Shown: one piece after another, positions 55,801 to 64,000 of the stretch
Layout of the letters: every line of letters begins with the position of its first letter
Numbering within the stretch: the stretch's first letter is position 1
NCBI RefSeq assembly: GCF_009604455.1
Contig: NZ_WEGL01000007.1
Location: 372,001-436,000 of the forward strand
DNA from: Streptomyces sp. RB17
GTDB lineage: Bacteria > Actinomycetota > Actinomycetes > Streptomycetales > Streptomycetaceae
Reading direction: 5' to 3'
DNA: 64,000 nt
The notes under the pieces: model-generated
Databases searched by the model: none
The model's input: the letters and a program-made list of their open reading frames with translations, nothing else
What the model was told of the DNA's origin: nothing
Position numbers and translations under genes: made by a program

Positions 55801-56667
55801 TTACCGCACGTCGACGAAGTCGCCCGTGGCGTTGACCGCCGGGGTGGTCGTGGTGCCCGCGAAGGAGAAGCGCCAGTAGCCGTCGACCGAGGCGGTGGCC
55901 GTGGTCTTCAGGTTGCCCGTGGAGTCCGACTTGATCGTCTTCAGCGTGGTGTAGGTGCTGGAGCCGTACTTGCGGAACTGCAGCTGCACCGACTGGTTGG
56001 TGTAACCGTGGTACTGGTGGTCCTCCCAGTTGGCCCGGGAGAGCTTGCCGGTGATCGTGAGGGTCTTGCCCTTGGTGATCGGCTCGGGGCCGGCGTTGAC
56101 CGTCAGCTTCGAGTAGCGCTGGACCTTGGTGGTGCCCAGGCCGCCCTGCACGGAGCTGTCCCCGGTGCTGTACTGCAGCGCCAGCGCGCCGGCGTTCCAG
56201 GTGCCCGCGTCCGAGTTGATCAGCTCGTCGTCGGCGGGGTAGATGTCGATGAGGCCCGTGCAGCTGGCGGTCGTCGACGAGGTGGCGGTGCAGCTGGCCG
56301 GGGCGTCGCCGAACAGGACGTTGTCCGCGGTGTCGGGCGAGGATCCCTTGTAGATGAAGGGGCCGGTCGCGAAGTCGTCCGACGAGATGTCGTAGTTGGC
56401 TCCGTGGGTCAGCGTGTAGGTGACCGAGGTGGAGACGTGGTTGGTCGTACCGACCTTGACCGCAGAGGCGATCTTGAGGTTCGAGAAGGTCACACCGAGG
56501 TCCGCACCTTCGGCCGTGCTGAACGCGGACTTGCCGGAGGCGTGGAGCGCCTTCGCGGCCTCCGTCTGGTACGACGGGGCGGAACCGGCGGCCTGGGCGG
56601 CCGGCACGACGAAGGCGGAAAGGGCCAGGGCGCCGGAGACGGCGGCCACGGTGGCACGTATACGCAT
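55801..56667 (-). CDS. Secreted two-domain protein, paralogue 1
   Basis: 288 residues; signal peptide nearly identical to that of the next gene (MRIRATVAAVSGALALSAFV). Domain 1 has FSNLKIASAVKVGTTNHVST, YTLTHGANYDISSDDFATGP and CTATSSTTASCTGLIDIYPA. Domain 2 has KGKTLTITGKLSRANWEDHQ and VQLQFRKYGSSTYTTLKTIK. It differs by a ~25-residue insertion after the signal peptide (TEAAKALHASGKSAF). Tandem duplication with its neighbour is evident. Extracellular; function unknown. Confidence 0.78.
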   Translation of the reverse strand: MRIRATVAAVSGALALSAFVVPAAQAAGSAPSYQTEAAKALHASGKSAFSTAEGADLGVTFSNLKIASAVKVGTTNHVSTSVTYTLTHGANYDISSDDFATGPFIYKGSSPDTADNVLFGDAPASCTATSSTTASCTGLIDIYPADDELINSDAGTWNAGALALQYSTGDSSVQGGLGTTKVQRYSKLTVNAGPEPITKGKTLTITGKLSRANWEDHQYHGYTNQSVQLQFRKYGSSTYTTLKTIKSDSTGNLKTTATASVDGYWRFSFAGTTTTPAVNATGDFVDVR

Positions 56668-56687
56668 GTGTTCCCCTGCGTGCAGAG

Positions 56688-56709
56688 TGATCGGGAGCCT
56701 GTTGGCTCC
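56688..56709 (-). promoter_or_regulatory. Leader hairpin upstream of secreted paralogue 1
   Basis: GTGATCG followed by GGAGCC-TGTT-GGCTCC, a 6-bp perfect stem ~27 bp before the start, matching the position of the hairpin before paralogue 2. Confidence 0.5.
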
Positions 56710-56798
56710 GGCACGTCAGACTCCGCACCCAGGGCAACGGTTGTACGTAAGTTGAACATTCAGCGAGAACATTGTGGAGCCAGGTTTTCGCGGCGCCG

Positions 56799-59700
56799 TC
56801 AGTCGAACCAGCGGTCCCTGGCCAGCTCCTCCGTCCGGGACGGGTCCTCCAGCAGGGCCGCCACCTCGAAGCGCCGCGGCCACTGGCCGGCCGCCCACGC
56901 GAGGCCCGCGGCGACCCCCTCCAGGGTGGCCGCGTGCAGCACGCCGTCGTCGGTGAGCCGCCAGTCGATCTCCACGCCGTCCACGAGCAGTTCCTCGTGC
57001 TCGACGTACGTCTCGGGCGTCCGCGGTCCGAGCAGCACCCGCACCGGCTCCGGCACGTCGTGCTCGGTGCCCTCGGAGTGCACCTCGCCGGTCACGGACT
57101 CGCTCAGCCGCCGCACCTGGAACAGCTCCGCCAGCTCGGCCGCGCGGGACGGCCGTACCGGAAGCAGCGCGACCGAGCCGGTGAACGGCAGCAGATCGGG
57201 TGAGTCGACCACGACCGCCTCCGCCGCGTCCACGACCTCGACCCGGCCGTCGACCACGGCCCGCAGCTCGTCCGGCAGCGTCACCTGCTCCGGGTCCAGT
57301 TCGGCCAACGCCCCGTACAGCCCGTGCAGTTGGGCTGCGGCGACCGGCCGGTCCGGGTCGGCAAGCCGGTCCAGCAGCTCGGCCGCGCCACCGGGCTCGT
57401 CCAGCAGGGCCGCGACGGAGGTGCGCACGCCCAGGGCCCGCAGTACTTGCTCGTCCTCGAACCCGGTCGCGTCGGCCTCGTCGTACAGGCCGTGCAGGAG
57501 CGGGTCCCCGCCGGCGGCGAGGAGACCGGCGGGCCGGCGCCCGTCGAGGACCGGGTGGCCGCGCAGCCACCACGCCGTGTACGGCCGCACGATCTCGTGC
57601 GTGCCGTCGTGCAGCAGAACGCGGACCGGCTGGGTGAGGGCGTCCCGCAGCGGCGGCTGCGCGAGCAGCGCGAGCGCCTGCGGCCAGCGCTCGTCGTCCA
57701 CCAGGTCCAGATCGCGTACGGCGACCAGCTCGGTGGCGACCGGAGGCACCGGGCTGTCCGGGAAGCGGTCGAGGATGTCCTCGCACCACACGTCGACCGC
57801 GTCCAGCAGCCCGGCGTCGTCGGGCTCGGCGAAGTCGCCCTCCCGGGGCTCCAGTTCGTCCGGGTCGAGGACGACGTCGGCGGCGCGGACCAGCGCGAAG
57901 TTCGCGAGCACGCCACACGCGGCCAGCGGCTGCTCGCCCCACTTGCCGGCCAGGTCGTGGTCCACGGCGGCCAGTTCGCCCTCGCGGATCACCCGGGCGA
58001 ACGGGCTGCCGGGCAGGACGAGCTCACCGGCGGGCGCCAGTTCCCCGTCCTCGTCCGGCAGGGCGAGGGCGCCCAGCCAGGGCTCGTCCCCGGGCTCCAG
58101 GCCCGCGTCCCGGACCAACGCCAGGACGGTGTCGGCCAGCTCCTCCGCGTCCGGGGCGTCCTCCTCCCAGCCCCCGATCGCGCCCTCCTCGTCCAGCGAG
58201 GCGGCGACGGCGGCCCGCACCTGCGGGGTGGTGAGCACCGCGCGCGCGGTGGCGGGCAGCGCGCCGAGCTTCTCCAGCAGCGGGTGCACGGCGTCCTCGT
58301 GGGCCACCTTCAGCCCCAGCCGGCCGAGCACGTCCGCGTCGATCCGGGCGGCGTCCGGGGTGGGCAGGAGGACCTGCCGGGGGCCGATGGTGGTCCGCCC
58401 GTCGGCGAGCGGCACCGGCAGCCCGGACAGCCGCTCGGGGTCCACCCCGGCGAGGCTGTCGTAGAGCCGCCACCACCAGTCGGGGTCCTTCTCCAGGCCG
58501 GCGAGCCGGTCGACGGCGTCGGCGAGCCGCAGCCGGGCGACGCCGAGGGTGCGCAGCTCCGCGCGCCGTTCGAGACCGGCGGGCAGCAGCGTGGGCAGCA
58601 CCTCGGCGAGCACCCGCACGGTGGCGGCCCCGGCACCCTCCACGATCTCCGCATCCCTGGGGCGCAGCGCCTCCGGAAGCTCGTGACCGTCGTCCTCCCT
58701 CGCCGCCACGACGGCCGACGGCAGGGAGGCCGGGTGGGCGGGTGGGAGAAACTCAGCACGCGGCAGCCGCTCCAGCACGGCCTGCCGCAGCGCCCCGTCC
58801 AGCTCGCCCTTGCCGAGCGGTCCCGGCACGAGGTCGATGATCCCGTCCGTCACCGGCCGCCAGCCGGCGAGGAGTTCGGTGTAGACGTCGGCGGCGCGCT
58901 GCACCAGGAAGTCGGTGAGCGGACCGGGAGCGGTGTGCCGGCGGGTGGTGTCGAGGGGGAAGGAGGCGATGAGCAGAGCGGGCACGCCGAGGGGTTCGTC
59001 GCTGGGCGTGGGCGCGTGCACCACGGGCGTCGTACGGGGCCGGACCGGACGCCCGCCCTCGTCCTCGGGCACGGCCCAGGTCACCGACCAGTGGGGCCGC
59101 AGCCGCTCCTCCACGGGCCGGTCGGCGAGCAGGTCGGGGGTGAGCGGACCGTGGGCGGAGGCGGTACGCCACCGGGTGGCCCCCTCGCGCGAGTCCTCCA
59201 CGACGACGACGGCGCCCTCGGTACGGCGCCGCAGCACACGCTGCGCCCCGTCCCCGGCCTCCACGACGACCTCCTCCAGGCCCGGCAGGGCGAGGAGCAG
59301 CGCGTCGTCGACGGAGTTCAGCAACCGCTCGGCGAGATCGGCGGCGGCCGCGTCCCGCAGGGGCAGGATGACGGCGGTGTCGTAGGGGTCCGGGGCGGTG
59401 CCCTCGGCGGCGAACGGCAGCCGGAGCAGCGGCACGTGCCCGTCCCGGCGCCGGATCTCGTCCCCGAGTCCGGGACTGTGCCGTGCGGTGTCGGCGGCCA
59501 GTTCCCGCGCCTCGCCGAGGGACCAGCGGACACCGCCGTGCCGCCCGACGATCGCGGGGTGGTCGGTCACCGCGAGTACGGCGGCGAACCCGACCCCGAA
59601 CCGGCCGACGGCCCCCTGGGTGACGTCGGCGTCCCGTTTGGCCGAGGCGCGCAGCGTGGACAGCGACTCGACTCCGGCCGCGTCCAGCGGGGCACCGGTG

Positions 59701-59966
59701 TTGGCGGCGACGAGGACGCCGTCGCGGAGGGTGAGCCTGAGCCGCCCCGGCACCCGCGCCCGGCCGGCGGCGTCGGCGGCGTTCTGGGCCAGCTCGACGA
59801 CGAGCCGGTCCCGGTAGCCGCCGAGGACCAGGTCCTCCTCGGCGTTGGCGTCCTCACGGAACCGGGCGGCGCTGGTGGCCCAGGCGTCGAGGACACCACG
59901 GCGCAGCCGGGCCGTCCCGAAGGGATCGGCACCCTCGGCCGCAGGCCGCACGTACTTGCTGCTCAC
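56799..59966 (-). CDS. Sacsin-like GHKL ATPase protein, 1055 residues
   Basis: The N-terminal ~250 residues are a GHKL/Hsp90-type ATPase: N-box LVVELAQNAADAAGRARVPG, G1 DGVLVAANTGAPLDAAGVES (the usual Asp is Asn-preceded here) and G2 GRFGVGFAAVLAVTDHPAIV. The remaining ~800 residues are Leu/Glu/Asp-rich without recognisable motifs, with internal repeats of a scaffold type. The protein resembles those called sacsin N-terminal ATP-binding-like in actinobacteria, possibly chaperone-like. GTG 59966 with GAGGGAAC directly upstream. No partner genes adjacent; cytoplasmic. Confidence 0.82.
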   Translation of the reverse strand: MSSKYVRPAAEGADPFGTARLRRGVLDAWATSAARFREDANAEEDLVLGGYRDRLVVELAQNAADAAGRARVPGRLRLTLRDGVLVAANTGAPLDAAGVESLSTLRASAKRDADVTQGAVGRFGVGFAAVLAVTDHPAIVGRHGGVRWSLGEARELAADTARHSPGLGDEIRRRDGHVPLLRLPFAAEGTAPDPYDTAVILPLRDAAAADLAERLLNSVDDALLLALPGLEEVVVEAGDGAQRVLRRRTEGAVVVVEDSREGATRWRTASAHGPLTPDLLADRPVEERLRPHWSVTWAVPEDEGGRPVRPRTTPVVHAPTPSDEPLGVPALLIASFPLDTTRRHTAPGPLTDFLVQRAADVYTELLAGWRPVTDGIIDLVPGPLGKGELDGALRQAVLERLPRAEFLPPAHPASLPSAVVAAREDDGHELPEALRPRDAEIVEGAGAATVRVLAEVLPTLLPAGLERRAELRTLGVARLRLADAVDRLAGLEKDPDWWWRLYDSLAGVDPERLSGLPVPLADGRTTIGPRQVLLPTPDAARIDADVLGRLGLKVAHEDAVHPLLEKLGALPATARAVLTTPQVRAAVAASLDEEGAIGGWEEDAPDAEELADTVLALVRDAGLEPGDEPWLGALALPDEDGELAPAGELVLPGSPFARVIREGELAAVDHDLAGKWGEQPLAACGVLANFALVRAADVVLDPDELEPREGDFAEPDDAGLLDAVDVWCEDILDRFPDSPVPPVATELVAVRDLDLVDDERWPQALALLAQPPLRDALTQPVRVLLHDGTHEIVRPYTAWWLRGHPVLDGRRPAGLLAAGGDPLLHGLYDEADATGFEDEQVLRALGVRTSVAALLDEPGGAAELLDRLADPDRPVAAAQLHGLYGALAELDPEQVTLPDELRAVVDGRVEVVDAAEAVVVDSPDLLPFTGSVALLPVRPSRAAELAELFQVRRLSESVTGEVHSEGTEHDVPEPVRVLLGPRTPETYVEHEELLVDGVEIDWRLTDDGVLHAATLEGVAAGLAWAAGQWPRRFEVAALLEDPSRTEELARDRWFD

Positions 59967-60036
59967 GTTCCCTCACCTCGTCGACGTGAGCACGAAGGTA
60001 CAGCGTGAGCGGGGCGGCCGGGGCGCCGGACGGGGT

Positions 60037-61035
60037 TCAGCCGCCGAGGACGGGCAGGGACACGCCGCAGCGGACGGGCTCCGCGTGAGCGGGATCGAGC
60101 GCGTTGCGCACGAGTTGGGCGGCGTTGGAGTCGTACGCGATCGAGAGGTGCTCGGAGAGGTCCCGGGGGCAGACGTCCTGGATCGTGATGTTCTTGACGG
60201 TCGCGCCCGGTCCCGCGGTCAGGAACTGGTGCGTGTAGGGGGTGACGACCTCGTCGAGCCTGGTGGCGACGACGGTGTAGCGGACCCCCGGCCGGGTGTC
60301 CCCGTCCCGGTCCAGCGTCGTGTTCACCTCGGAGCCGGCCAGCTGGTCCTCGTACGCCTCGCCGAGGACCAGCGACACGGGCTTGTTCAGGCCCAGTTCC
60401 GAGGTCAGGGTGCCGAGGCCGGAGCCGGTCGTGCCGTGGTTGGAGGGCGCCAGGCCGATGAGGCCGTGCACCTTGTTCCGTTCCGGATGCGCGGGGTCCG
60501 TGCCGCCGTCGAACCGCAGGTACCAGCGGGGCGTCGGACCGCCGCCCTGGGAATGTCCGACCAGGTCGACCTGGTGGGCGCCGGTGGCCTTGAGCACGCG
60601 GTCGACGAAATCCGCGATCTGCCGGGCGGAGTCCGGGACGTGCGCGGTGGCCTTGACCGGATTGCCGGGGGCCCCGCCGTACTCGGCGGCGAAGACGCAG
60701 TAGCCCAGCCGCTTCAGGTACGGGGACATCAGGCCCCAGGTGTCGTAGGCGTTCGCCCAGGTCCCGTGCAGCAGGACGACCGGGCGCGGATGCTCACGCG
60801 TGGGCTTGCAGTGCCAGTCGTCGGCGCCGGGCGGCGGCGCGTCCGGGTGGACGAGACCTCCGATCGCCGCCAGGGGGAAGTCGAGGATCTTCCCTCTCGG
60901 CGCCGGGGGCGCGGGATCGCCCGCCGCGGTCGCCGTACCCGGCCCCACGCCCAACGCCAGGGCGAGCCCCGCGCAGACGGCGACCCACCTGCCGCGCCGC
61001 CGGTTCGACCGTCTCCCGGAAACACACCGATCCAT
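60037..61035 (-). CDS. Secreted class 2 lipase/esterase
   Basis: 332 residues; basic start and hydrophobic signal sequence (WVAVCAGLALALGVGPGTAT-AA). The hydrolase fold shows RPVVLLHGTWANAYDTWGLM (oxyanion HG), nucleophile elbow VDLVGHSQGGGPTPRWYL (GHSQG), Asp in TRLDEVVTPYTHQF and His in LSEHLSIAYD. Cysteines (WHCKP, YCVF, DVCP, VRCG) suggest disulphides of an exported enzyme. It would cleave lipid esters outside the cell. Confidence 0.9.
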   Translation of the reverse strand: MDRCVSGRRSNRRRGRWVAVCAGLALALGVGPGTATAAGDPAPPAPRGKILDFPLAAIGGLVHPDAPPPGADDWHCKPTREHPRPVVLLHGTWANAYDTWGLMSPYLKRLGYCVFAAEYGGAPGNPVKATAHVPDSARQIADFVDRVLKATGAHQVDLVGHSQGGGPTPRWYLRFDGGTDPAHPERNKVHGLIGLAPSNHGTTGSGLGTLTSELGLNKPVSLVLGEAYEDQLAGSEVNTTLDRDGDTRPGVRYTVVATRLDEVVTPYTHQFLTAGPGATVKNITIQDVCPRDLSEHLSIAYDSNAAQLVRNALDPAHAEPVRCGVSLPVLGG

Positions 61036-61302
61036 CCGGCGATGGTCGAACCAGGGGGCCCCTGCGGGCCTCTACGACGGGCGCGGCACCCCTTATGGCG
61101 CAGCCGGTTTCATCCGGTCAGCGGGCGCAGGCGTACGACACGAATTCCGTCCGGGCGAGGGGGTGGCCCAGTCCGGGGCCACTTCGACGCACGCGTCGGC
61201 CTCACCACGACATTCCGCAACTGCCCCAGTTCCAGGGTGTGTTCCAGCTGCCGCCGGAGGGGTGCCCGCCCGTGCCGAGGTACTCCGGCCTGGGAATCCG
61301 CT
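61036..61302. other. Intergenic stretch with a protein-like -1-frame continuation
   Basis: 267 bp between the lipase start and the DUF3027-like stop. 61202-61310 on the minus strand encodes a Trp/Asn-rich tail in another frame (see findings). 61036-61201 holds the lipase promoter region; I see no other gene. Confidence 0.4.
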
Positions 61303-62226
61303 TCAGGAGTGGCCCAGTTCCGCCGTCTCCTCGTCGCCCGCCTCCGGGACCGAGCCCGAGTCGCGGGCGGGGCGGAGCGGGAAGGGGTCCACCCGGGTCT
61401 CGTCGATGACCGGCGGGGCCGGCTGCGGGGGCTTGGGCATGACCGCGGCCTCCGAGTGGCCGCCGCAGCCGTAGGCGAGGGAGACCACACGGCCGTCGGC
61501 CGGGGAGAACTCGTTGGCGCAGACACCGAAGGCCTGGCCGAGGGAGCCGCCGATGGGGCTCAGGAAGCCGCAGGTCTGGCACGTCGCCGGGGCCGCCTGG
61601 GCCATCGCGGTCTTCGGGCCGTACGACTCCTCCCAGCGGTCGGCGGCGACGTGCAGGCCGTAGCGGGACAGGACGCGGGCCCGGCGCATGCCCAGTTCCT
61701 CGGCGACCGCCGCGATCGAGCCCCGGGAGGGCGTGGGCTGGGCGGCCGGGGTGCCCGGGGTGACGTCGGCGTCCTCGGCCTCCGCCAGTTCCGCCATCTC
61801 GTGCGAGACCACCGAGTTCGGCAGCGGCTCCTCCTCGCCGGAGTAGCCGGGCTCCAGGCGCAGGTCGTCCTGGTCGGTGGGGAGCAGGTCGCCGGGGCCG
61901 AGGTCGCCGGGGCGCAGCCGCTCGCTCCACGGGACCCACTCGGGGGCGAGCAGGGCGTCGGGGCCGGGGAGGAGGACCACCTCGTCGAGCGTGACGATCT
62001 TGGCGCGGGAGGCGCGGGTCACGGTCGCCGCCCAGCGCCAGCCGCGGTAGCCCAGTTCCTTGCACTCGAAGAAGTGCGTGACGACGCGATCGCCCTCGGA
62101 GACGAGGCCGACGTGCTCTCCGACCACACCGGGGGCGGCGGCCTCCTCCGCGGCGGCGCGGGCGAGGTCGACCGCCTCGGCGCACAGACGGTCGGGGGTG
62201 CGGCTTCGCGTTGTCGCTGCGCTCAC
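61303..62226 (-). CDS. DUF3027-like protein
   Basis: ~307 residues from GTG 62226 (GAGAGAAG upstream). Patterns of the actinobacterial DUF3027 family: HVGLVSEGDRVVTHFFECKE, LGYRGWRWAATVTRASRAKI, LLAPEWVPWSERLRPGDLGP, and a Cys-containing C-terminal region TCQTCGFLSPIGGSLGQAFG with CANEFSPADGRVVSLAYGCG that could bind metal. Function unknown; soluble. Family name given from memory. Its stop is followed by a convincing continuation in another frame. Confidence 0.75.
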   Translation of the reverse strand: MSAATTRSRTPDRLCAEAVDLARAAAEEAAAPGVVGEHVGLVSEGDRVVTHFFECKELGYRGWRWAATVTRASRAKIVTLDEVVLLPGPDALLAPEWVPWSERLRPGDLGPGDLLPTDQDDLRLEPGYSGEEEPLPNSVVSHEMAELAEAEDADVTPGTPAAQPTPSRGSIAAVAEELGMRRARVLSRYGLHVAADRWEESYGPKTAMAQAAPATCQTCGFLSPIGGSLGQAFGVCANEFSPADGRVVSLAYGCGGHSEAAVMPKPPQPAPPVIDETRVDPFPLRPARDSGSVPEAGDEETAELGHS

Positions 62227-62512
62227 AGGTATCGCTTCTCTCCTACGCCGTCTCGTCGAGTGCGGCTGCCTGACGGCGGGTCTGCCGACGGAGCGGACCG
62301 GGGGACCGCATCGACGTCTGCATCCGCGCGCTGGGCGCACCTCTGCCATCCATTCTGCGTTATGGCTGAGACACGCACGCTACACCGAACGAGATTCGTC
62401 GCCGCTACGCGGCATTGTCTCCCACCCTGGCCCCCTCCGCCGCACGCATGCGCGGTTCGGTTCTGCGCCATGCGCGTCGTATGCGCACCATCCGGGCGCT
62501 TCTCGGGGCACT
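62227..62512. other. Divergent intergenic region (286 bp)
   Basis: Separates the DUF3027-like gene and the MFS transporter. AT-richer than coding DNA; repeated short tgcgc(c/g)atgcg-like strings around 62440-62490. No ORF with a Shine-Dalgarno and no strong hairpin found. Confidence 0.5.
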
Positions 62513-63919
62513 ATGAAGCACGTGGCGACCGCGGACAGGCGTCGTGTTCGGGGTGGCGGTGCGAGCCGGGTCGGTGGCGCCGTCCGGTCCGTCGGGCGTG
62601 CCCTGCACTTTCCGGTCACCGGGGCCGCGCGCGGGATCCGCAAGGCCACGCATGCGCACGGGGCGGGCGAGTCGGGGCTCGGCAAGCTGATCGAGCTGCA
62701 CGCCGTGAACGGCGCGGGCGACGTGATGATCACCGTGGCGCTCGCCTCCACCGTGTTCTTCTCCGTGCCGACCGACGAGGCCCGCGGGCGGGTCGCGCTC
62801 TACCTCGCCATCACGATGGCGCCCTTCACCGTCCTCGCCCCGGTCATCGGCCCCCTCCTCGACCGGCTGCCGCACGGCCGGCGCGCCGCGATGGCCGGCG
62901 CCATGCTGGCCCGTGCCCTGCTCGCGCTGGTCATCTCGGGCGCCGTGGCGAGCGGCAGCCTGGAGCTGTATCCCGCCGCGCTGGGCGTGCTGGTCGCGTC
63001 CAAGGCGTACGGGGTGGTCCGCAGTGCCGTCGTACCGCGGCTGCTGCCACCCCGGTTCTCGCTGGTGAAGGCCAACTCGCGGGTCACCCTGGCGGGGCTG
63101 CTGGCCACCGGTGTCGCCGCGCCGGTCGCGGCGGGCCTGCACAAGGTGGGCGATCCCTGGCCGCTGTACGGCGCCTTCGTGATCTTCGTCGCGGGGACGA
63201 TCCTGTCGTTCTCCCTGCCGCCCAAGGTGGACTCCGCCAAGGGCGAGGACGTGGCACTGCTCGCGGCCGACGAGCAGCATCTGCACGGGCCGCAGCGCCG
63301 GAAGGAGCAGGCCAAGCGGCCCGGGCTGCGGACCGTGGGCCCAGCCGTCACCCACGCGCTCGGCGCCAACGCCGCCCTGCGCTGCCTCTCCGGCTTCCTG
63401 ATCTTCTTCCTCGCCTTCCTGCTGCGCGAGCACCCGCTGACCGGCGAGAGCGCGGCGGTCTCGCTCGGGATCGTCGGGGTCGCCGCGGGCGTGGGGAACG
63501 CGCTGGGCACGGCCGTCGGGTCCTGGCTGAAGTCACGCGCGCCGGAGATCATCATCGTGACCGTCGTCGCGGTGGTGCTCGGCACGGCGATCGTGGCCGC
63601 CCTGTTCTTCGGGACGTTCCTGGTGGCCTGCCTCGCGGCCGTCGCCGGGTTCGGCCAGGCGCTGGCCAAGCTGGCCCTGGACGCGCTGATCCAGCGGGAC
63701 GTGCCGGAGCTGGTGCGCACCTCGGCGTTCGCCCGCTCGGAGACCCTGCTGCAGATGGCGTGGGTGTTCGGCGGCGCCGTCGGCATCGTGCTGCCGCTCA
63801 ACGGCACCGTCGGCCTGCTGATCGGCGCGGTCTTCGTGGCGGCCGGCTGGCTGAGCACCGTCAAGGGCCTCCTCGCCTCCGCCCGGCACGGCGGCCGCAC
63901 CCGGCCCCGGGTGGCCTGA
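62513..63919 (+). CDS. MFS transporter
   Basis: 468 residues with an unusually long basic N-terminus (~60 residues) before the first helix (LIELHAVNGAGDVMITVALA). About 11-12 membrane segments: MAPFTVLAPVIGPLLDRLPH (motif-A-like loop with DRLPHGRR), LLATGVAAPVAAGLHKVGDP, GIVGVAAGVGNALGTAVGSW, FLVACLAAVAGFGQALAKLA. Substrate unknown. ATG 62513; GGGGC lies 3-4 nt upstream. Conserved beside the DUF3027-like gene in Streptomyces as far as I recall. Confidence 0.88.
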   Translation: MKHVATADRRRVRGGGASRVGGAVRSVGRALHFPVTGAARGIRKATHAHGAGESGLGKLIELHAVNGAGDVMITVALASTVFFSVPTDEARGRVALYLAITMAPFTVLAPVIGPLLDRLPHGRRAAMAGAMLARALLALVISGAVASGSLELYPAALGVLVASKAYGVVRSAVVPRLLPPRFSLVKANSRVTLAGLLATGVAAPVAAGLHKVGDPWPLYGAFVIFVAGTILSFSLPPKVDSAKGEDVALLAADEQHLHGPQRRKEQAKRPGLRTVGPAVTHALGANAALRCLSGFLIFFLAFLLREHPLTGESAAVSLGIVGVAAGVGNALGTAVGSWLKSRAPEIIIVTVVAVVLGTAIVAALFFGTFLVACLAAVAGFGQALAKLALDALIQRDVPELVRTSAFARSETLLQMAWVFGGAVGIVLPLNGTVGLLIGAVFVAAGWLSTVKGLLASARHGGRTRPRVA

Positions 63920-64000
63920 CCTGCCCGCCCCGTGATCCACCCGCTCCGGCATAACGAAGCGGACACGGTTCCCCGAACCGCAGGCACGGCTGGCGTAACG

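Noticed and set aside
57324..60008. ~890-codon + strand frame opposite the sacsin-like gene
   Set aside because: Gly/Arg/Val/Gln-rich antisense shadow; the minus frame has GHKL motifs and a good start site.
63966..63980. CGGTT-CCCCG-AACCG hairpin at the window end
   Set aside because: Only a 5-bp stem and no flanking context; might terminate the MFS gene but too weak to call.

Overview
The window is high-GC actinobacterial DNA, almost certainly a Streptomyces chromosome. Evidence: third-codon-position GC bias, frequent GTG starts, apparently leaderless starts, and lineage-typical genes (DmdR/DtxR iron repressor, NsdA-like regulator, HVD-type leader peptide, small DUF proteins). The mix of housekeeping and conserved accessory genes suggests the chromosome core. 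No rRNA, tRNA, CRISPR, transposase or prophage was seen.

Layout. 1-6.5 kb: end of a sigma factor gene with a coupled zinc-finger/MDMPI anti-sigma candidate, purU, a conserved hypothetical gene, an orphan solute-binding lipoprotein, and a membrane protein with repeated TQY(I/L)PP motifs. 6.7-18.8 kb: NsdA-like regulator, Prim-Pol-like protein, two-gene ABC exporter, alpha/beta hydrolase, DmdR repressor divergent from a SIS-domain sugar-phosphate protein with a DasR-type (dre) site between them, PAS/GAF sensor, GNAT, a promoter-driven 12-codon ORF followed by strong RNA structure, pdxH and a citrate synthase. 19-31 kb: an IPNS-like dioxygenase preceded by a leader peptide and attenuator-like hairpin, then a tightly coupled eight-gene operon (MDMPI-like protein, AtuA-family protein, carboxyltransferase, biotin carboxylase, acyl-CoA dehydrogenase, acyl-CoA ligase, enoyl-CoA hydratase, TetR) that looks like catabolism of a branched or terpenoid acid through a biotin-dependent carboxylation. 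A palindrome in its promoter is a likely TetR operator.

31-43 kb: malic enzyme, a decayed gene, an EamA transporter, and a compact unit of a 43-residue Pro/Lys-rich peptide gene with its own Shine-Dalgarno and intrinsic terminator, directly upstream of an ABC exporter and downstream of a FemX-like aminoacyl transferase. This is the best candidate for an undescribed system. Next come two tandem-duplication arrays, a GlcD/GlcF-like fusion oxidoreductase, serC and a decayed ArsR-type regulator.

43-64 kb: a secreted beta-propeller-like protein, SGNH hydrolase, Uma2 protein, monooxygenase-fold protein, aldo/keto reductase, thpR with a tiny membrane peptide gene, a MarR/MFS drug-efflux pair, a ribbon-helix-helix protein, NCS2 purine permease, DUF2530-like protein, CtpE-like P-type ATPase, tandem secreted paralogues with 5' leader hairpins, a 1055-residue sacsin-like GHKL ATPase, secreted lipase, DUF3027-like protein with a puzzling -1-frame extension, and an MFS transporter. 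Dispersed hairpin repeats sit in several intergenic gaps.
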